Positions 54,555 to 63,330 of a DNA stretch of 64,000 bases are shown here, in pieces. Every line of letters begins with the position of its first letter. Position 1 is the first letter of the stretch. Made by a program: the position numbers and the translations under genes. Source of the stretch: Paracoccus albus (lineage in GTDB: Bacteria; Pseudomonadota; Alphaproteobacteria; Rhodobacterales; Rhodobacteraceae); NCBI RefSeq assembly GCF_027913035.1, contig NZ_CP115775.1, forward strand, positions 124,001 through 188,000, given 5' to 3'. The notes beneath the pieces are model-generated. The model was not told the DNA's origin, ran no database searches, and worked only from the letters and a program-made list of their open reading frames with translations.

Positions 54555-56921
54555 TCAGTTGAGGCCCTCGATCCCTCGCAACGCATCGCTCAAAGGATCG
54601 CTGTCGGGGTTCTCCGGCGCGTTGGTGACGCCCCTGGATGGGTTGGGGGAACTGACATTGATCTGTTGCTCCGGTGCAGCGTTGCCCGGCTGGCTGGTCG
54701 TTTGCTGCGCTGCCGTGCTGGCCTGACCAAGTGCTGCGCTCAGCGCGTCGGCAAGCGGTTCGCCCGAACCTTGCACGATCGGCTGACCGGCTGGCGCGCC
54801 GGGGCTGTCACCAGCCATATTGCTCAGCGCCGCGCTGAGGGCATCGGCAAGCGCATCGTCACCGCGAACGGACGGCGCAACGCCATCGCCGATACGAGAG
54901 CCCTCGTCGCCCACGAAGCGACCCAGCGGTTCGTTCGGCAGACCTTCATGGATGTCGTTCATGACCGCCTGCCAGATTTCGGCAGGCAACCCGCCGCCTG
55001 TCACACCCGTCAACGGTGTGTTGTCGTCGTAACCCATCCAGACGCCGGTGACATACTGGTCGGTAAAGCCGATGAACCAAGCGTCACGATAAGAAGAGGT
55101 CGTCCCGGTCTTGCCGGCGGCATCACGCTCACCGAGTTTCGCGCGGCCACCGGTGCCGTTCTGTATCACCTGCCGCATCATCGCGATCAGATTGCCGGCA
55201 GATTGCTGAGAAACCACCCGCTGACCCATGCCGCCGGTTTGGGCGATCATCGGGCTGTCTTCGCCACGGATACGCAGTTCAACCACGCCGTAAGGCCGGA
55301 CGGCACGCCCGCCGTTGCGAATACCGGCATAGGCGCCGGTCATTTCCAGCAGGGTCGAGTCAAAGACGCCAAGGCCAAGAGAAGGCACATTGGGCAGATC
55401 GGTGCCGACGCCGAATTCCTCGGCGATGCGCAGCACGGAATCGCGTCCGGCCTTTTCCTGCAAGCGGATGGTTGCGGTGTTCAGCGACTGCGACAGCGCG
55501 CGGGTCAGCGTCACATCGCCATAATAGCGGCGGGTGTAGTTCTGCGGCGACCAGTTACGGATCGTCAGCGGCCCGTCGTGCACGAGGCTATCGGGCGTCA
55601 TCCCTTGATCCAGAGCGGCTGCGTAAACGAACGGCTTGAACGAAGAGCCTGTCTGCCTTTTGGCCTGTGTGGCGCGGTTGAAAACGCCCTGAACAATCGT
55701 ATCGCGGCCGCCGATCATGGCCCGCACAGCGCCATCAGCAGACAGCACGACGACAGCAGCCTCTGCCTTGGAGCCTTCCTTGACCTTCTCATCGAAGATG
55801 CGCTTCAGCGCCCGTTCCGCTGCCTGCTGCACCTTCTGATCGAACGTCGTCAGGATGGTCACATCTTCGGTGGTTTCGGTGGTCAGGAAACCCGGCCCCG
55901 ATTCCATCAGCCAGTCGGCAAAATAACCGCCTGCCCGCGCCTGTGCCGCCTGGGAAAGCACAGCCGGATTGGCTTTTGCCTGCTCGAATTCGGCATCCGA
56001 AATGCGGCTTTGTTCATGCATCAGGGTCAGCACCACATTGGCGCGATCCTGCGCACGCTGGATGTCAGAGGTCGGTGCGAAATAGCTGGGTGCTTTCAGC
56101 AAGCCGGCAAGCATCGCCGATTCGGCGACCGTCACCTCATTCGCGTGTTTGCCGAAATAGCGCTCTGACGCGGCCTCGAAACCGCGCGCCCCGCCGCCGA
56201 GATAGGAACGGTTCATATAGATGTTCAGAATCTCGTCCTTGGAGTACTTAAGCTCCATGGCGAAGGAATATGGCACCTCTTTGATCTTCCGCCAAAGGCT
56301 GGAAGTTCGGCATTCGGCTTCATACTCCGCTTCATCCTTCCAGCGGGTGGGATCGAAGGATTCGCCGAGGCACAGCAGCTTCGATACCTGCTGTGTGATG
56401 GTAGAGCCCCCATTGCCTTCAAGTGGGCCACGCCCTGCGGCCATGTTGATCTTGATGGCACTGGCGATACCGCGCGGGTCAATGCCCAGATGGCTGTAGA
56501 AACGCTTGTCCTCCGTCGCGACAACGGCGTCGCGCAGCGATGGCGCGATCTGATCGGGTGTGACGGTGCCGAATGTTTCGCCGCGCCATGCAAAGACTTT
56601 GCCTTCGCGGTCCAGCATGGTCACGCCGCCACGGGCACGACCGTCGAACAGGGCAGACGCTTCGGGAAGCTGGGAATAATAGAAGAAGGTCGCCAGACCG
56701 ATGATCAGGAAGACGGCAAGAACCGAAAACCAGACGGTTCTGAAAATCGTCTTCCAGATCAGCGAGAAGAAACCCGTCACGCCGCGTGTAATTGCATTGC
56801 CCCTACGTACCGGTGCGCGACGACCGCGTTTGCCCTTTGGCGATTTGCCAGAGGGTTTTGTCGGGTTTGAATAACGCCGTTCCGCCACCACTGGGCGGCG
56901 CTTCCGGGGTGTTTCTGCCAT
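54555..56921 (-). CDS. mrcA: Bifunctional penicillin-binding protein 1A
   Basis: Class A PBP with peptidoglycan glycosyltransferase and transpeptidase activity. The 788-residue protein has a basic cytosolic N-terminus, one transmembrane helix (FSVLAVFLIIGLATFFYY), a GT51 domain with VVATEDKRFYSHLGIDP and GNGGSTITQQVSKLL, and a transpeptidase domain with SSFKP-type STxK (GSSFKPFVYAAAL), SxN (SQSLNTATI) and KTGT (AGKTGTTSSYRD). The last 100 residues hold three copies of the motif PLADALSAAL. The ATG at 56921 begins MAETPRKRRPVVAERR. It is convergent with mlaC. Confidence 0.95.
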   Translation of the reverse strand: MAETPRKRRPVVAERRYSNPTKPSGKSPKGKRGRRAPVRRGNAITRGVTGFFSLIWKTIFRTVWFSVLAVFLIIGLATFFYYSQLPEASALFDGRARGGVTMLDREGKVFAWRGETFGTVTPDQIAPSLRDAVVATEDKRFYSHLGIDPRGIASAIKINMAAGRGPLEGNGGSTITQQVSKLLCLGESFDPTRWKDEAEYEAECRTSSLWRKIKEVPYSFAMELKYSKDEILNIYMNRSYLGGGARGFEAASERYFGKHANEVTVAESAMLAGLLKAPSYFAPTSDIQRAQDRANVVLTLMHEQSRISDAEFEQAKANPAVLSQAAQARAGGYFADWLMESGPGFLTTETTEDVTILTTFDQKVQQAAERALKRIFDEKVKEGSKAEAAVVVLSADGAVRAMIGGRDTIVQGVFNRATQAKRQTGSSFKPFVYAAALDQGMTPDSLVHDGPLTIRNWSPQNYTRRYYGDVTLTRALSQSLNTATIRLQEKAGRDSVLRIAEEFGVGTDLPNVPSLGLGVFDSTLLEMTGAYAGIRNGGRAVRPYGVVELRIRGEDSPMIAQTGGMGQRVVSQQSAGNLIAMMRQVIQNGTGGRAKLGERDAAGKTGTTSSYRDAWFIGFTDQYVTGVWMGYDDNTPLTGVTGGGLPAEIWQAVMNDIHEGLPNEPLGRFVGDEGSRIGDGVAPSVRGDDALADALSAALSNMAGDSPGAPAGQPIVQGSGEPLADALSAALGQASTAAQQTTSQPGNAAPEQQINVSSPNPSRGVTNAPENPDSDPLSDALRGIEGLN

Positions 56922-57190
56922 ATGCCTGTGTTCCTGCGCGACCGGTTCTGCCAGCCTGATTGACGACAGCATACACGACGAGATCGGTGTTGCGAAGTCA
57001 AATGACCTGTATGTGACCTGCACGCAGAATGGGCAATCGCGCGAATTCATGCCTGTAATCCGGGCGCTTCAGGATTTCGAGGCTGAATTTCACGCCGTTT
57101 GCTTGAGGATCGGGCAGTTCAGTCGCCTCGTGGGCGGGATGCCGCCGGTGCTTTGTTGCGGGCGGAACTGGCCCGAACAGAGGTAAACGC

Positions 57191-58519
57191 ATGCTCAAAA
57201 AGATCCCCTCGACTGCGATGGTGGCTGTGCTTTTCGCACTTCCAGCCGCTGCCCAAGAGGCATCCGCCGAGGCGGCACCTGCGGTAAACGCGGACGTCGC
57301 CTTCATTTTCAACACGCTGCTGTTTCTGATCGGTGGCTTCCTTGTCATGTGGATGGCAGCGGGCTTTGCCATGCTGGAGGCGGGCCTGGTGCGGTCCAAG
57401 AATGTGACCACGCAGCTTTTCAAGAACATCTCTCTGTTTGCGATTGCGGGGATCATGTTCTGGCTGATTGGCTATAACTTGATGTATCCCAGCGATGGAT
57501 GGACCATTCCGAATGTCATCGGCCAGATATTCTCGCCCAAATCGATTGATCCGGTTGGTGCGGGCGATGCCGCCGCAGGCTACTCGGCCGGTTCGGACTT
57601 TTTCTTCCAATTGATGTTCTGTGCGACGACCGCATCAATCGTTTCTGGCACGCTGGCCGAGCGCATCAAGCTTTGGCCCTTCATGATCTTCACCGTGATT
57701 CTGACTGGCCTGATCTATCCCATCGAGGCATCATGGGAATGGGGCGAAGGCTGGCTGGATCAGCGAGGCTTCTCGGACTTCGCAGGCTCAACCCTTGTTC
57801 ATGCCGCTGGCGGCTTCGCTGCACTGGCCGGGGCTGTGGTGCTTGGTCCGCGCCTTGGGAAATATCGCGCGGATGGCCGGATGCAGCCGATGCCGGGTTC
57901 TAATCTGGCGCTCGCCACGCTGGGTACGTTCATCCTGTGGCTTGGCTGGTTTGGTTTCAACGGCGGTTCGCAGCTTGCGCTTGGCAGTGTGAATGATGCC
58001 GCCGATGTCAGCCGTATCTTCGTGAACACAAATGCAGCGGCATCCGCAGGTGTCGTCGCCGCGATTGTCACGACCCAACTGATGTTCGGCAAGATCGACC
58101 TGACGATGGTGCTCAATGGGGCGCTTGCCGGTCTGGTGGCCATCACGGCAGAGCCGCTGGCGCCTTCGATCTTTGGATCGCTATTGATCGGTGCGGTCGG
58201 TGGTGTCATCGCCGTGGTCGTCGTGCCCTTGCTTGACAAGCTCAAGATTGACGATGTCGTCGGCGCCATCCCGGTTCACCTCTGTGCGGGTATCTGGGGA
58301 ACGCTGATCGTTCCGGCCTCTAACGGCGATGCAAGCTATAGTGTTCAGGCGCTTGGCGTCATCGCCATCGGTGCATTCGTCTTCGTCCTCAGCTATGCTA
58401 TTTGGATGATCCTGAATGCAACGATGGGTATCCGCGTCAGCGAAGAGGCAGAAATCACCGGCCTGGATGTCAGCGAAATGGGTATGGAAGCCTATCCTGA
58501 CTTCGTTCAGGCGAAGTAA
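57191..58519 (+). CDS. amtB: Ammonium transporter (Amt/MEP/Rh family)
   Basis: Integral inner-membrane ammonium channel/transporter, 442 residues, with a signal peptide (MLKKIPSTAMVAVLFALPAAA) and eleven transmembrane helices. Family features are MLEAGLVRSKN, the twin histidines of the pore in STLVHAAGGFAAL and AIPVHLCAGIWGT, and the AVITAEPLAP-type segment. No glnK lies immediately upstream. A GAGGTAAACGC sequence precedes the ATG. Confidence 0.95.
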   Translation: MLKKIPSTAMVAVLFALPAAAQEASAEAAPAVNADVAFIFNTLLFLIGGFLVMWMAAGFAMLEAGLVRSKNVTTQLFKNISLFAIAGIMFWLIGYNLMYPSDGWTIPNVIGQIFSPKSIDPVGAGDAAAGYSAGSDFFFQLMFCATTASIVSGTLAERIKLWPFMIFTVILTGLIYPIEASWEWGEGWLDQRGFSDFAGSTLVHAAGGFAALAGAVVLGPRLGKYRADGRMQPMPGSNLALATLGTFILWLGWFGFNGGSQLALGSVNDAADVSRIFVNTNAAASAGVVAAIVTTQLMFGKIDLTMVLNGALAGLVAITAEPLAPSIFGSLLIGAVGGVIAVVVVPLLDKLKIDDVVGAIPVHLCAGIWGTLIVPASNGDASYSVQALGVIAIGAFVFVLSYAIWMILNATMGIRVSEEAEITGLDVSEMGMEAYPDFVQAK

Positions 58520-58548
58520 CGCAGATCAGGCCCTGATACATTAAATCA

Positions 58549-58583
58549 ATGGCGTCGCAGTGATATGCGGCGCCATTTCTGTT
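58549..58583. terminator. Terminator after amtB
   Basis: AATGGCGTCGCA and TGCGGCGCCATT form a 12-bp stem (one wobble or mismatch) with a six-base loop, followed by TCTGTTCGTTT. It lies between the convergent amtB and polyprenyl synthase genes. Confidence 0.75.
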
Positions 58584-58602
58584 CGTTTGGCGACCAAGGG
58601 TG

Positions 58603-59601
58603 TCAGGTAATTCGGGCGACGACGAAATCGGCAAGATCGCTGAGGATCGGCCTCAACTCATGATCCGGCAATGAGGGCAGGGCATTGCGCGCACGGGCCG
58701 CCCATGCAAACGCATCCTCTCTCGCAGCATCAAGCGCGCCGCGTTTCAACAGGATCTCTATCGCCTGCTCGAGGTCGCCATCGGCCTGATTGCCCTGTTC
58801 AATCGTGCGGCGCCAGAACTCACGCTCTTGGCTGTCCGCCTGTGCAACCGCCTTAATGACAGGCAGGGTCAGCTTGCGTTCCCGGAAATCGTCACCCGTG
58901 TTCTTTCCGATTGATGCCGAGGTGCCGCCGTAATCCAGCAGGTCATCGGCAATCTGGAAAGCGATACCAAGCGCATCGCCATAGTCGAACAATGCGCGGA
59001 CCTGGCTTTCCTGTGCCGAGGCGATCACGCCACCGACTTCTGTCGCGGCAGAAAAAAGCGCCGCTGTTTTGCCGCGAACAACCTGAAGATAGATCGCTTC
59101 ATCCGTCGCCAGATCCTGTGCTGCGGTGAGTTGTAACACCTCGCCTTCGGATATGGTCGCAGACGCATTAGACAGGATTTCCAATACCCGCATGACGCCC
59201 GTTTCAGTCATCAACTGAAAGGCGCGGGCCAGCAGGTAGTCGCCAACCAGAACGCTGGATTTGTTGTCCCATAACAGGTTGGCTGTCGGTCTTCCCCTTC
59301 GCTGCTCGCTTTCGTCGACCACGTCATCATGCAAAAGCGTGGCGGTATGAATAAACTCTACCGTCGCAGCCAAGTGTACGTGATAGGGACCCTGATAGCC
59401 GCAAAGTTTGGCGGCCGCCAAGGTCAGCATCGGGCGAAGTCGCTTGCCGCCCGCCTCAACCAGATGGGCTGTGACCTCGGGTATGCGTGGCGCGTGGCGC
59501 GATGCCATGCGTTCGCGGATCAGGTCATTGACCGCCGCCATCTCGGATTCGAGTTCGCGAGACAGGCGATCCATTGGGCTATCGGCGACGGCTGCATCCA
59601 T
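58603..59601 (-). CDS. ispB: Polyprenyl diphosphate synthase (octa/decaprenyl, for ubiquinone side chain)
   Basis: Long-chain trans-prenyl transferase of 332 residues that makes the ubiquinone tail. The two aspartate-rich motifs are present: FIHTATLLHDDVVDESEQRRG (FARM DDxxD) and QIADDLLDYGG (SARM DDxxD). The small residues before the first motif fit a long-chain product; in Paracoccus and Rhodobacter this enzyme makes a C50 chain for Q-10, so decaprenyl is likely but not certain. The ATG at 59601 is preceded by AAAGGATTAACC. It is divergent from the DUF2007 gene. Confidence 0.92.
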   Translation of the reverse strand: MDAAVADSPMDRLSRELESEMAAVNDLIRERMASRHAPRIPEVTAHLVEAGGKRLRPMLTLAAAKLCGYQGPYHVHLAATVEFIHTATLLHDDVVDESEQRRGRPTANLLWDNKSSVLVGDYLLARAFQLMTETGVMRVLEILSNASATISEGEVLQLTAAQDLATDEAIYLQVVRGKTAALFSAATEVGGVIASAQESQVRALFDYGDALGIAFQIADDLLDYGGTSASIGKNTGDDFRERKLTLPVIKAVAQADSQEREFWRRTIEQGNQADGDLEQAIEILLKRGALDAAREDAFAWAARARNALPSLPDHELRPILSDLADFVVARIT

Positions 59602-59671
59602 GGTTAATCCTTTCGTAACTGCAATTGCCACGCGATGGACAGCCGCGCAACCGCCCGCTAGCGTTACGGGC

Positions 59672-59881
59672 ATGAAAGAAGTGCTGAAAACCACAGATCC
59701 GGTGCGGTTAATGCGCGCACAGGACGTTTTGCGCGCCGATGGCATTGAAACCTATGCGCTCGATCAGCACATGAGCGTGCTGGAGGGTTCCATAGGCATC
59801 CTGCCAAGACGGCTGATGGTGGCTGATCGGGATTTATTCATCGCCACGTCGATTCTGCGAGAGCATGGGTTGAATGACTGA
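59672..59881 (+). CDS. DUF2007 family small protein
   Basis: A 69-residue protein of the DUF2007 (putative signal-transducing protein) family: MKEVLKTTDPVRLMRAQDVLRADGIE, a middle VLEGSIGILPRRLMVADRD, and LFIATSILREHGLND at the end. The domain is about as long as the whole protein. It overlaps the following methyltransferase gene by 8 bp. Similar fusions and pairs occur in Rhodobacteraceae. Function unknown. Confidence 0.85.
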   Translation: MKEVLKTTDPVRLMRAQDVLRADGIETYALDQHMSVLEGSIGILPRRLMVADRDLFIATSILREHGLND

Positions 59882-60626
59882 AACTCGTGTGGATGCGTTT
59901 CTGGGTGGGCGATTGCAGATTGAGCAGCCCGTTGCCGGGTATCGGGCCGGCGCCGACGCAGTGATGCTGGGGGCGGCATGTCCGGCGAGCACCGGCGATA
60001 AGGTCCTTGAACTGGGCTGTGGGGCAGGGGTGGCGTCGCTTTGCGTTGCTGCGCGTGTTCCTGACGTCGAACTCGTCGGGATCGAACGTGACCCGGATTA
60101 TGCTATGCTCGCTGCGGCCAATGCCAGGCGAAACGAGATTGAGATGCGGGTGATCAATGCGGATTTGGTCGATTTGCCACAGGACCTGCGCGAAACATCG
60201 TTTGATCAGGTAATCATGAATCCGCCCTTTTTCGCCTCTGGCACCAGATCGAAAGATGACAGCCGTTCCGGTCCTCGGCACGAACAAACCCCATTGCACG
60301 AATGGATTGACGCGGGACTTCGGCGTTTGCGCGTCGGCGGAAAGATCACCATCATTCATCTGACGGAGAGATTGGGTGGTATACTTGCCACTCTGACAGC
60401 GCGCGCGGGGGATATCACAATCCTGCCGATTGCTGCGCGCCACGGTCGTGAGGCAGGGCGCCTGATTGTTCAGGCGCGCAAAGGCTCTAAGGGAAAGCTG
60501 CGCTTGTTGGCGCCCTTCATCATGCATGGAAATGCTACGCATGAAGCAGATGGTGAAGATCTCAGCACCACCGCGCAGCAGGTTTTGCGGCATAGTGCCG
60601 CCCTTATCCTGCCGCACCCCGATTAA
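59874..60626 (+). CDS. tRNA/rRNA adenine N6-methyltransferase-like protein (TrmN6 family)
   Basis: SAM-dependent methyltransferase of 250 residues, Rossmann-fold, starting MTETRVDAFLGGRLQIEQP. SAM-binding motif LELGCGAGVASLCVAAR, acidic motif GIERDPDYAMLAAANARRN and catalytic NPPF (QVIMNPPFFASGTRSK) are clear, which fits the TrmN6/YfiC family of N6-adenine methyltransferases acting at A37 of tRNA1Val. The C-terminal domain contains KGSKGKLRLLAPFIMHG. The exact substrate is inferred from the family. It overlaps the DUF2007 gene by 8 bp. Confidence 0.87.
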   Translation: MTETRVDAFLGGRLQIEQPVAGYRAGADAVMLGAACPASTGDKVLELGCGAGVASLCVAARVPDVELVGIERDPDYAMLAAANARRNEIEMRVINADLVDLPQDLRETSFDQVIMNPPFFASGTRSKDDSRSGPRHEQTPLHEWIDAGLRRLRVGGKITIIHLTERLGGILATLTARAGDITILPIAARHGREAGRLIVQARKGSKGKLRLLAPFIMHGNATHEADGEDLSTTAQQVLRHSAALILPHPD

Positions 60627-60690
60627 TCGTGACAGAATCAAACTTCTGTGCTGCAATCAAGGTGTTCGATAAGCGTACAGGAGGATGAAG

Positions 60691-60855
60691 ATGACGGTCG
60701 ATGCTCACATCGAGAAGCTCCGTGAAAAGCATGACAAGGTCTCCAGGGCGGTGGAGCAGGCGCAGCGCGCGCCAGGCAGTTCCGATTTCGAGATTGCCGA
60801 GCTGAAGCGCGAAAAACTGCGCCTGAAGGAAGAAATTACGCGCCTTAACGCCTGA
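60691..60855 (+). CDS. YdcH/DUF465 family small coiled-coil protein
   Basis: A 54-residue protein reading MTVDAHIEKLREKHDKVSRA and ending LKREKLRLKEEITRLNA, with a middle GSSDFEIAELKREK motif. The heptad-like charge pattern and the KxxKLxLKxEIxRL end are the signature of DUF465 (YdcH), a small helical protein of unknown function. A strong Shine-Dalgarno (AGGAGG) lies 6 bp upstream of the ATG. It is too short for standard ORF cut-offs. A terminator follows at 60877. Confidence 0.88.
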   Translation: MTVDAHIEKLREKHDKVSRAVEQAQRAPGSSDFEIAELKREKLRLKEEITRLNA

Positions 60856-60874
60856 ACAGTTTATCAGTGACAGA

Positions 60875-60908
60875 CCGGCCCGTGCGTTTTGCGCGGGCCT
60901 TTTCTTTT
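60875..60908 (+). terminator. Terminator after the DUF465 gene
   Basis: GGCCCGTGC and GCGCGGGCC form a stem with loop GTTTT, followed by TTTTCTTTT. It starts about 20 bp after the DUF465 stop codon. Confidence 0.85.
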
Positions 60909-61019
60909 GCAGATTGCCTTTGCCGCAAAATGGCGAACTGCAAAAGCAACGAATATCGGCAAGCCATCGATTGATCCGCCGCAAACATGTCTAACCAGGG
61001 CTTTGTCCGTCGAGCAATG

Positions 61020-61049
61020 AAAAAAACCGGCCCTGCAGAAAGGGCCGGC
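61020..61049 (-). terminator. Rho-independent terminator of phaB
   Basis: On the reverse strand CCGGCCCT and AGGGCCGG form an 8-bp stem with a short loop, followed by TTTTTTT. It lies 23 bp after the phaB stop codon. Confidence 0.88.
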
Positions 61050-61071
61050 ATTCTGTTCGGTTACCGCAATG

Positions 61072-61797
61072 TCAGGAGAAGTACTGCGCGCCGTTTGCGG
61101 AGATCGTCGAGCCGGTGATAAAGCCGGAATCTTCCGATGCCAGGAACACGACGCAACGAGCAATCTCTTCCGGCTCGCCCAGACGTCCAACGGGAATCTG
61201 CGGAATGATGCGCTCATTCAGGACTTTTTCGTCGATGGCGCGGACCATTTCTGTGCCGATATAGCCGGGTGCGATCGCATTGACCGTTATCCCGGCCCGC
61301 GCACCTTCCTGCGCCAGAGCACGGGTGAAGCCGATATCGCCAGCCTTCGCCGCAGAATAGTTTGCCTGCCCGGCCTGGCCTTTTTGGCCATTGATCGAGC
61401 TGATATTGACAATTCTACCGAATTTCCGGTCACGCATTCCACCCCAGACGCCGTGCGTCATGTTGAACAGGCCCGTCAGGTTTGTATCGATGACCTCTTT
61501 CCATTGCTGGGGCGTCATCTTGTGGAACATCGCATCACGCGTAATCCCGGCATTGTTGACCAGCACGCCGACCGGCCCAAGCTCTTCCTCGATCTGCTTG
61601 ATGCCATTCGCGCAGGCGTCGTAGTCGGCAACGTCCCATTTGTAGGTCTTGATGCCAGTGTCATCTGAGAAGGTCTTTGCAGCTTCGTCATTGCCAGCAT
61701 AGCTTGCGGCGACGTTATAGCCGGCCTCTTTCAGGGCCTTGGAGATGGCTGCGCCGATCCCGCGCGACCCCCCTGTTACAATAGCTGTTTTGGTCAT
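61072..61797 (-). CDS. phaB: Acetoacetyl-CoA reductase
   Basis: NADPH-dependent reductase that converts acetoacetyl-CoA to (R)-3-hydroxybutyryl-CoA for polyhydroxybutyrate synthesis. The 241-residue SDR protein has the dinucleotide motif IVTGGSRGIGAAIS, the NNAGITRD motif, and the catalytic SxxN-Tyr-Lys set in NISSINGQKGQAGQANYSAAKAG. GYIGTEMV and FITGSTISANGAQYFS at the end are typical of PhaB. The frame reads 6 residues upstream, but the ATG at 61797 has AAAGGGGGGAAC before it. It lies 88 bp downstream of phaA on the same strand. Confidence 0.94.
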   Translation of the reverse strand: MTKTAIVTGGSRGIGAAISKALKEAGYNVAASYAGNDEAAKTFSDDTGIKTYKWDVADYDACANGIKQIEEELGPVGVLVNNAGITRDAMFHKMTPQQWKEVIDTNLTGLFNMTHGVWGGMRDRKFGRIVNISSINGQKGQAGQANYSAAKAGDIGFTRALAQEGARAGITVNAIAPGYIGTEMVRAIDEKVLNERIIPQIPVGRLGEPEEIARCVVFLASEDSGFITGSTISANGAQYFS

Positions 61798-61847
61798 GTT
61801 CCCCCCTTTTCGCAAATGAACCCGTTAAAATATTGCTACCTGTATTG

Positions 61848-61880
61848 CGCCCTGCGCGCAAGATCATTGCGCGCAGGGCG
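61848..61880 (-). repeat. Perfect inverted repeat between phaA and phaB
   Basis: CGCCCTGCGCGCAA (61848-61861) and TTGCGCGCAGGGCG (61867-61880) are exact reverse complements, a 14-bp stem with loop GATCA. No T-run follows on the reverse strand, so it is not a normal terminator. It may be an intercistronic mRNA-stability structure or a partial transcription attenuator between phaA and phaB. Confidence 0.75.
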
Positions 61881-61885
61881 GGCGG

Positions 61886-63058
61886 TCAACGTTCCACGCA
61901 GAGCGCAACACCCATCCCGCCGCCGATACACAGCGTGGCAAGACCCTTCTTCGCATCGCGCCGGGCCATTTCGAACAGCAGCGTGTTCAGAACGCGTGCG
62001 CCCGATGCGCCGATTGGGTGGCCGATGGCAATCGCACCGCCGTTCACGTTTACGATCGACGGGTCCCAGCCCATGTCTTTATTGACGGCCAGAGCCTGGG
62101 CTGCAAAAGCCTCATTCGCTTCGACCAGATCAAGATCGGCAACTTTCCAGCCAGCCTTTTCAAGTGCCTTGCGACTGGCCGGGATCGGACCCGTACCCAT
62201 GATCGCCGGATCAAGGCCCGCAGTCGCATAGGATGCAATCCGGGCCAGCGGGGTCAGTCCGCGACGCGATGCCTCTTCTTCGGTCATAACCATGACCGCC
62301 GCCGCACCATCGTTCAGCCCCGACGCATTGCCGGCTGTGACCGATCCATCCTTTGTGAATGCAGGGCGCAGCTTCTGCATCGCCTCGATATTCGCACCTT
62401 CGCGAATATATTCGTCATCTTCGACCACAACGTCGCCCTTACGGCCCTTGACCGTGAAGGGAACAATCTCGTCCTTGAATTTTCCGGCTTTTTTGGCTGC
62501 TTCGGCCTTGTTCTGGCTGGCAACAGCGAACTCATCCTGAGCGTCGCGGCTGATCTCCCATTTTTCGGCCACATTTTCTGCGGTCTGGCCCATATGGTAG
62601 TTGTTGAACGCGTCCCAGAGCCCGTCCCTGATCATCGTGTCGACCATTTTCATGTCGCCCATTTTCTGTCCGCTGCGCAGGAAAGCCGCGTGCGAAGAAA
62701 GCGACATCGACTCCTGCCCGCCCGCAAGGACGACCTGCGCATCACCCAGAATGACCTGCTGCGCAGCCAGAGCCACGGCACGCAGCCCGGAACCGCAGAC
62801 CTGATTGATCAGCCAAGCCGGCGATTCTTTCGGCAGACCGGCATTGATGTGTGCCTGTCGGCCGGGGTTCTGCCCCTGACCTGCCGTCAATACCTGACCA
62901 AGGATCGTTTCGCTGACTTCTGCAGGGTCAATACCGGCGCGTTTCACAACCTCTGCCAGAACGGCGGCACCGAGATCATGCGCGGGAACGTTTGCAAATG
63001 ATCCGAGGAAGCTGCCCACGGGTGTGCGTGCGGCAGATACAATAACGGCGTTGGTCAT
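61886..63058 (-). CDS. phaA: Acetyl-CoA C-acetyltransferase (beta-ketothiolase)
   Basis: Thiolase condensing two acetyl-CoA to acetoacetyl-CoA for polyhydroxybutyrate or reversing that in degradation. The 390-residue protein has the active-site Cys in [11 protein letters not shown] (residue about 88), the His in [17 protein letters not shown] and the second Cys in [14 protein letters not shown] at the C-terminus. The ATG at 63058 gives the start [17 protein letters not shown] and has GGAGGGGAAAATCTC upstream. It is first in the phaA-phaB operon. Confidence 0.95.
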   Translation of the reverse strand: MTNAVIVSAARTPVGSFLGSFANVPAHDLGAAVLAEVVKRAGIDPAEVSETILGQVLTAGQGQNPGRQAHINAGLPKESPAWLINQVCGSGLRAVALAAQQVILGDAQVVLAGGQESMSLSSHAAFLRSGQKMGDMKMVDTMIRDGLWDAFNNYHMGQTAENVAEKWEISRDAQDEFAVASQNKAEAAKKAGKFKDEIVPFTVKGRKGDVVVEDDEYIREGANIEAMQKLRPAFTKDGSVTAGNASGLNDGAAAVMVMTEEEASRRGLTPLARIASYATAGLDPAIMGTGPIPASRKALEKAGWKVADLDLVEANEAFAAQALAVNKDMGWDPSIVNVNGGAIAIGHPIGASGARVLNTLLFEMARRDAKKGLATLCIGGGMGVALCVER

Positions 63059-63330
63059 GAGATTTTCCCCTCCGGTAATCTTGCTGTGAAGCAATCTGTG
63101 TTCAACGTAACCATGCCTAACTGAGACGCAGCGTCAAGCCAGCATGAGCTTACAAGTCCCTGTGAAGTTTCCAGATATGCTCTGCTTATGATGCACATGT
63201 GTCACCAACCGCTTGTCACGGCATACCCGCGGCAAAGCGGTGTGCAGCGCCACGCGGATTCCAATTTCGGCGATCTGTTTCACATCACCGACCGGTGCAG
63301 AGGAGGAGCATAAAGCGCGCTTTCAAAAGG

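Noticed and set aside
54549..56168. Long open frame (539 codons) on the + strand opposite the PBP1A gene
   Set aside because: Antisense to a confidently identified gene, composition biased, no domain or ribosome-binding site.
57049..57186. Short + strand ORF (45 codons) ending just before amtB
   Set aside because: No ribosome-binding site, no recognisable sequence, and composition typical of intergenic GC-rich DNA.
62018..63001. + strand open frame opposite phaA
   Set aside because: Shadow of the thiolase gene; no start signal or domain.
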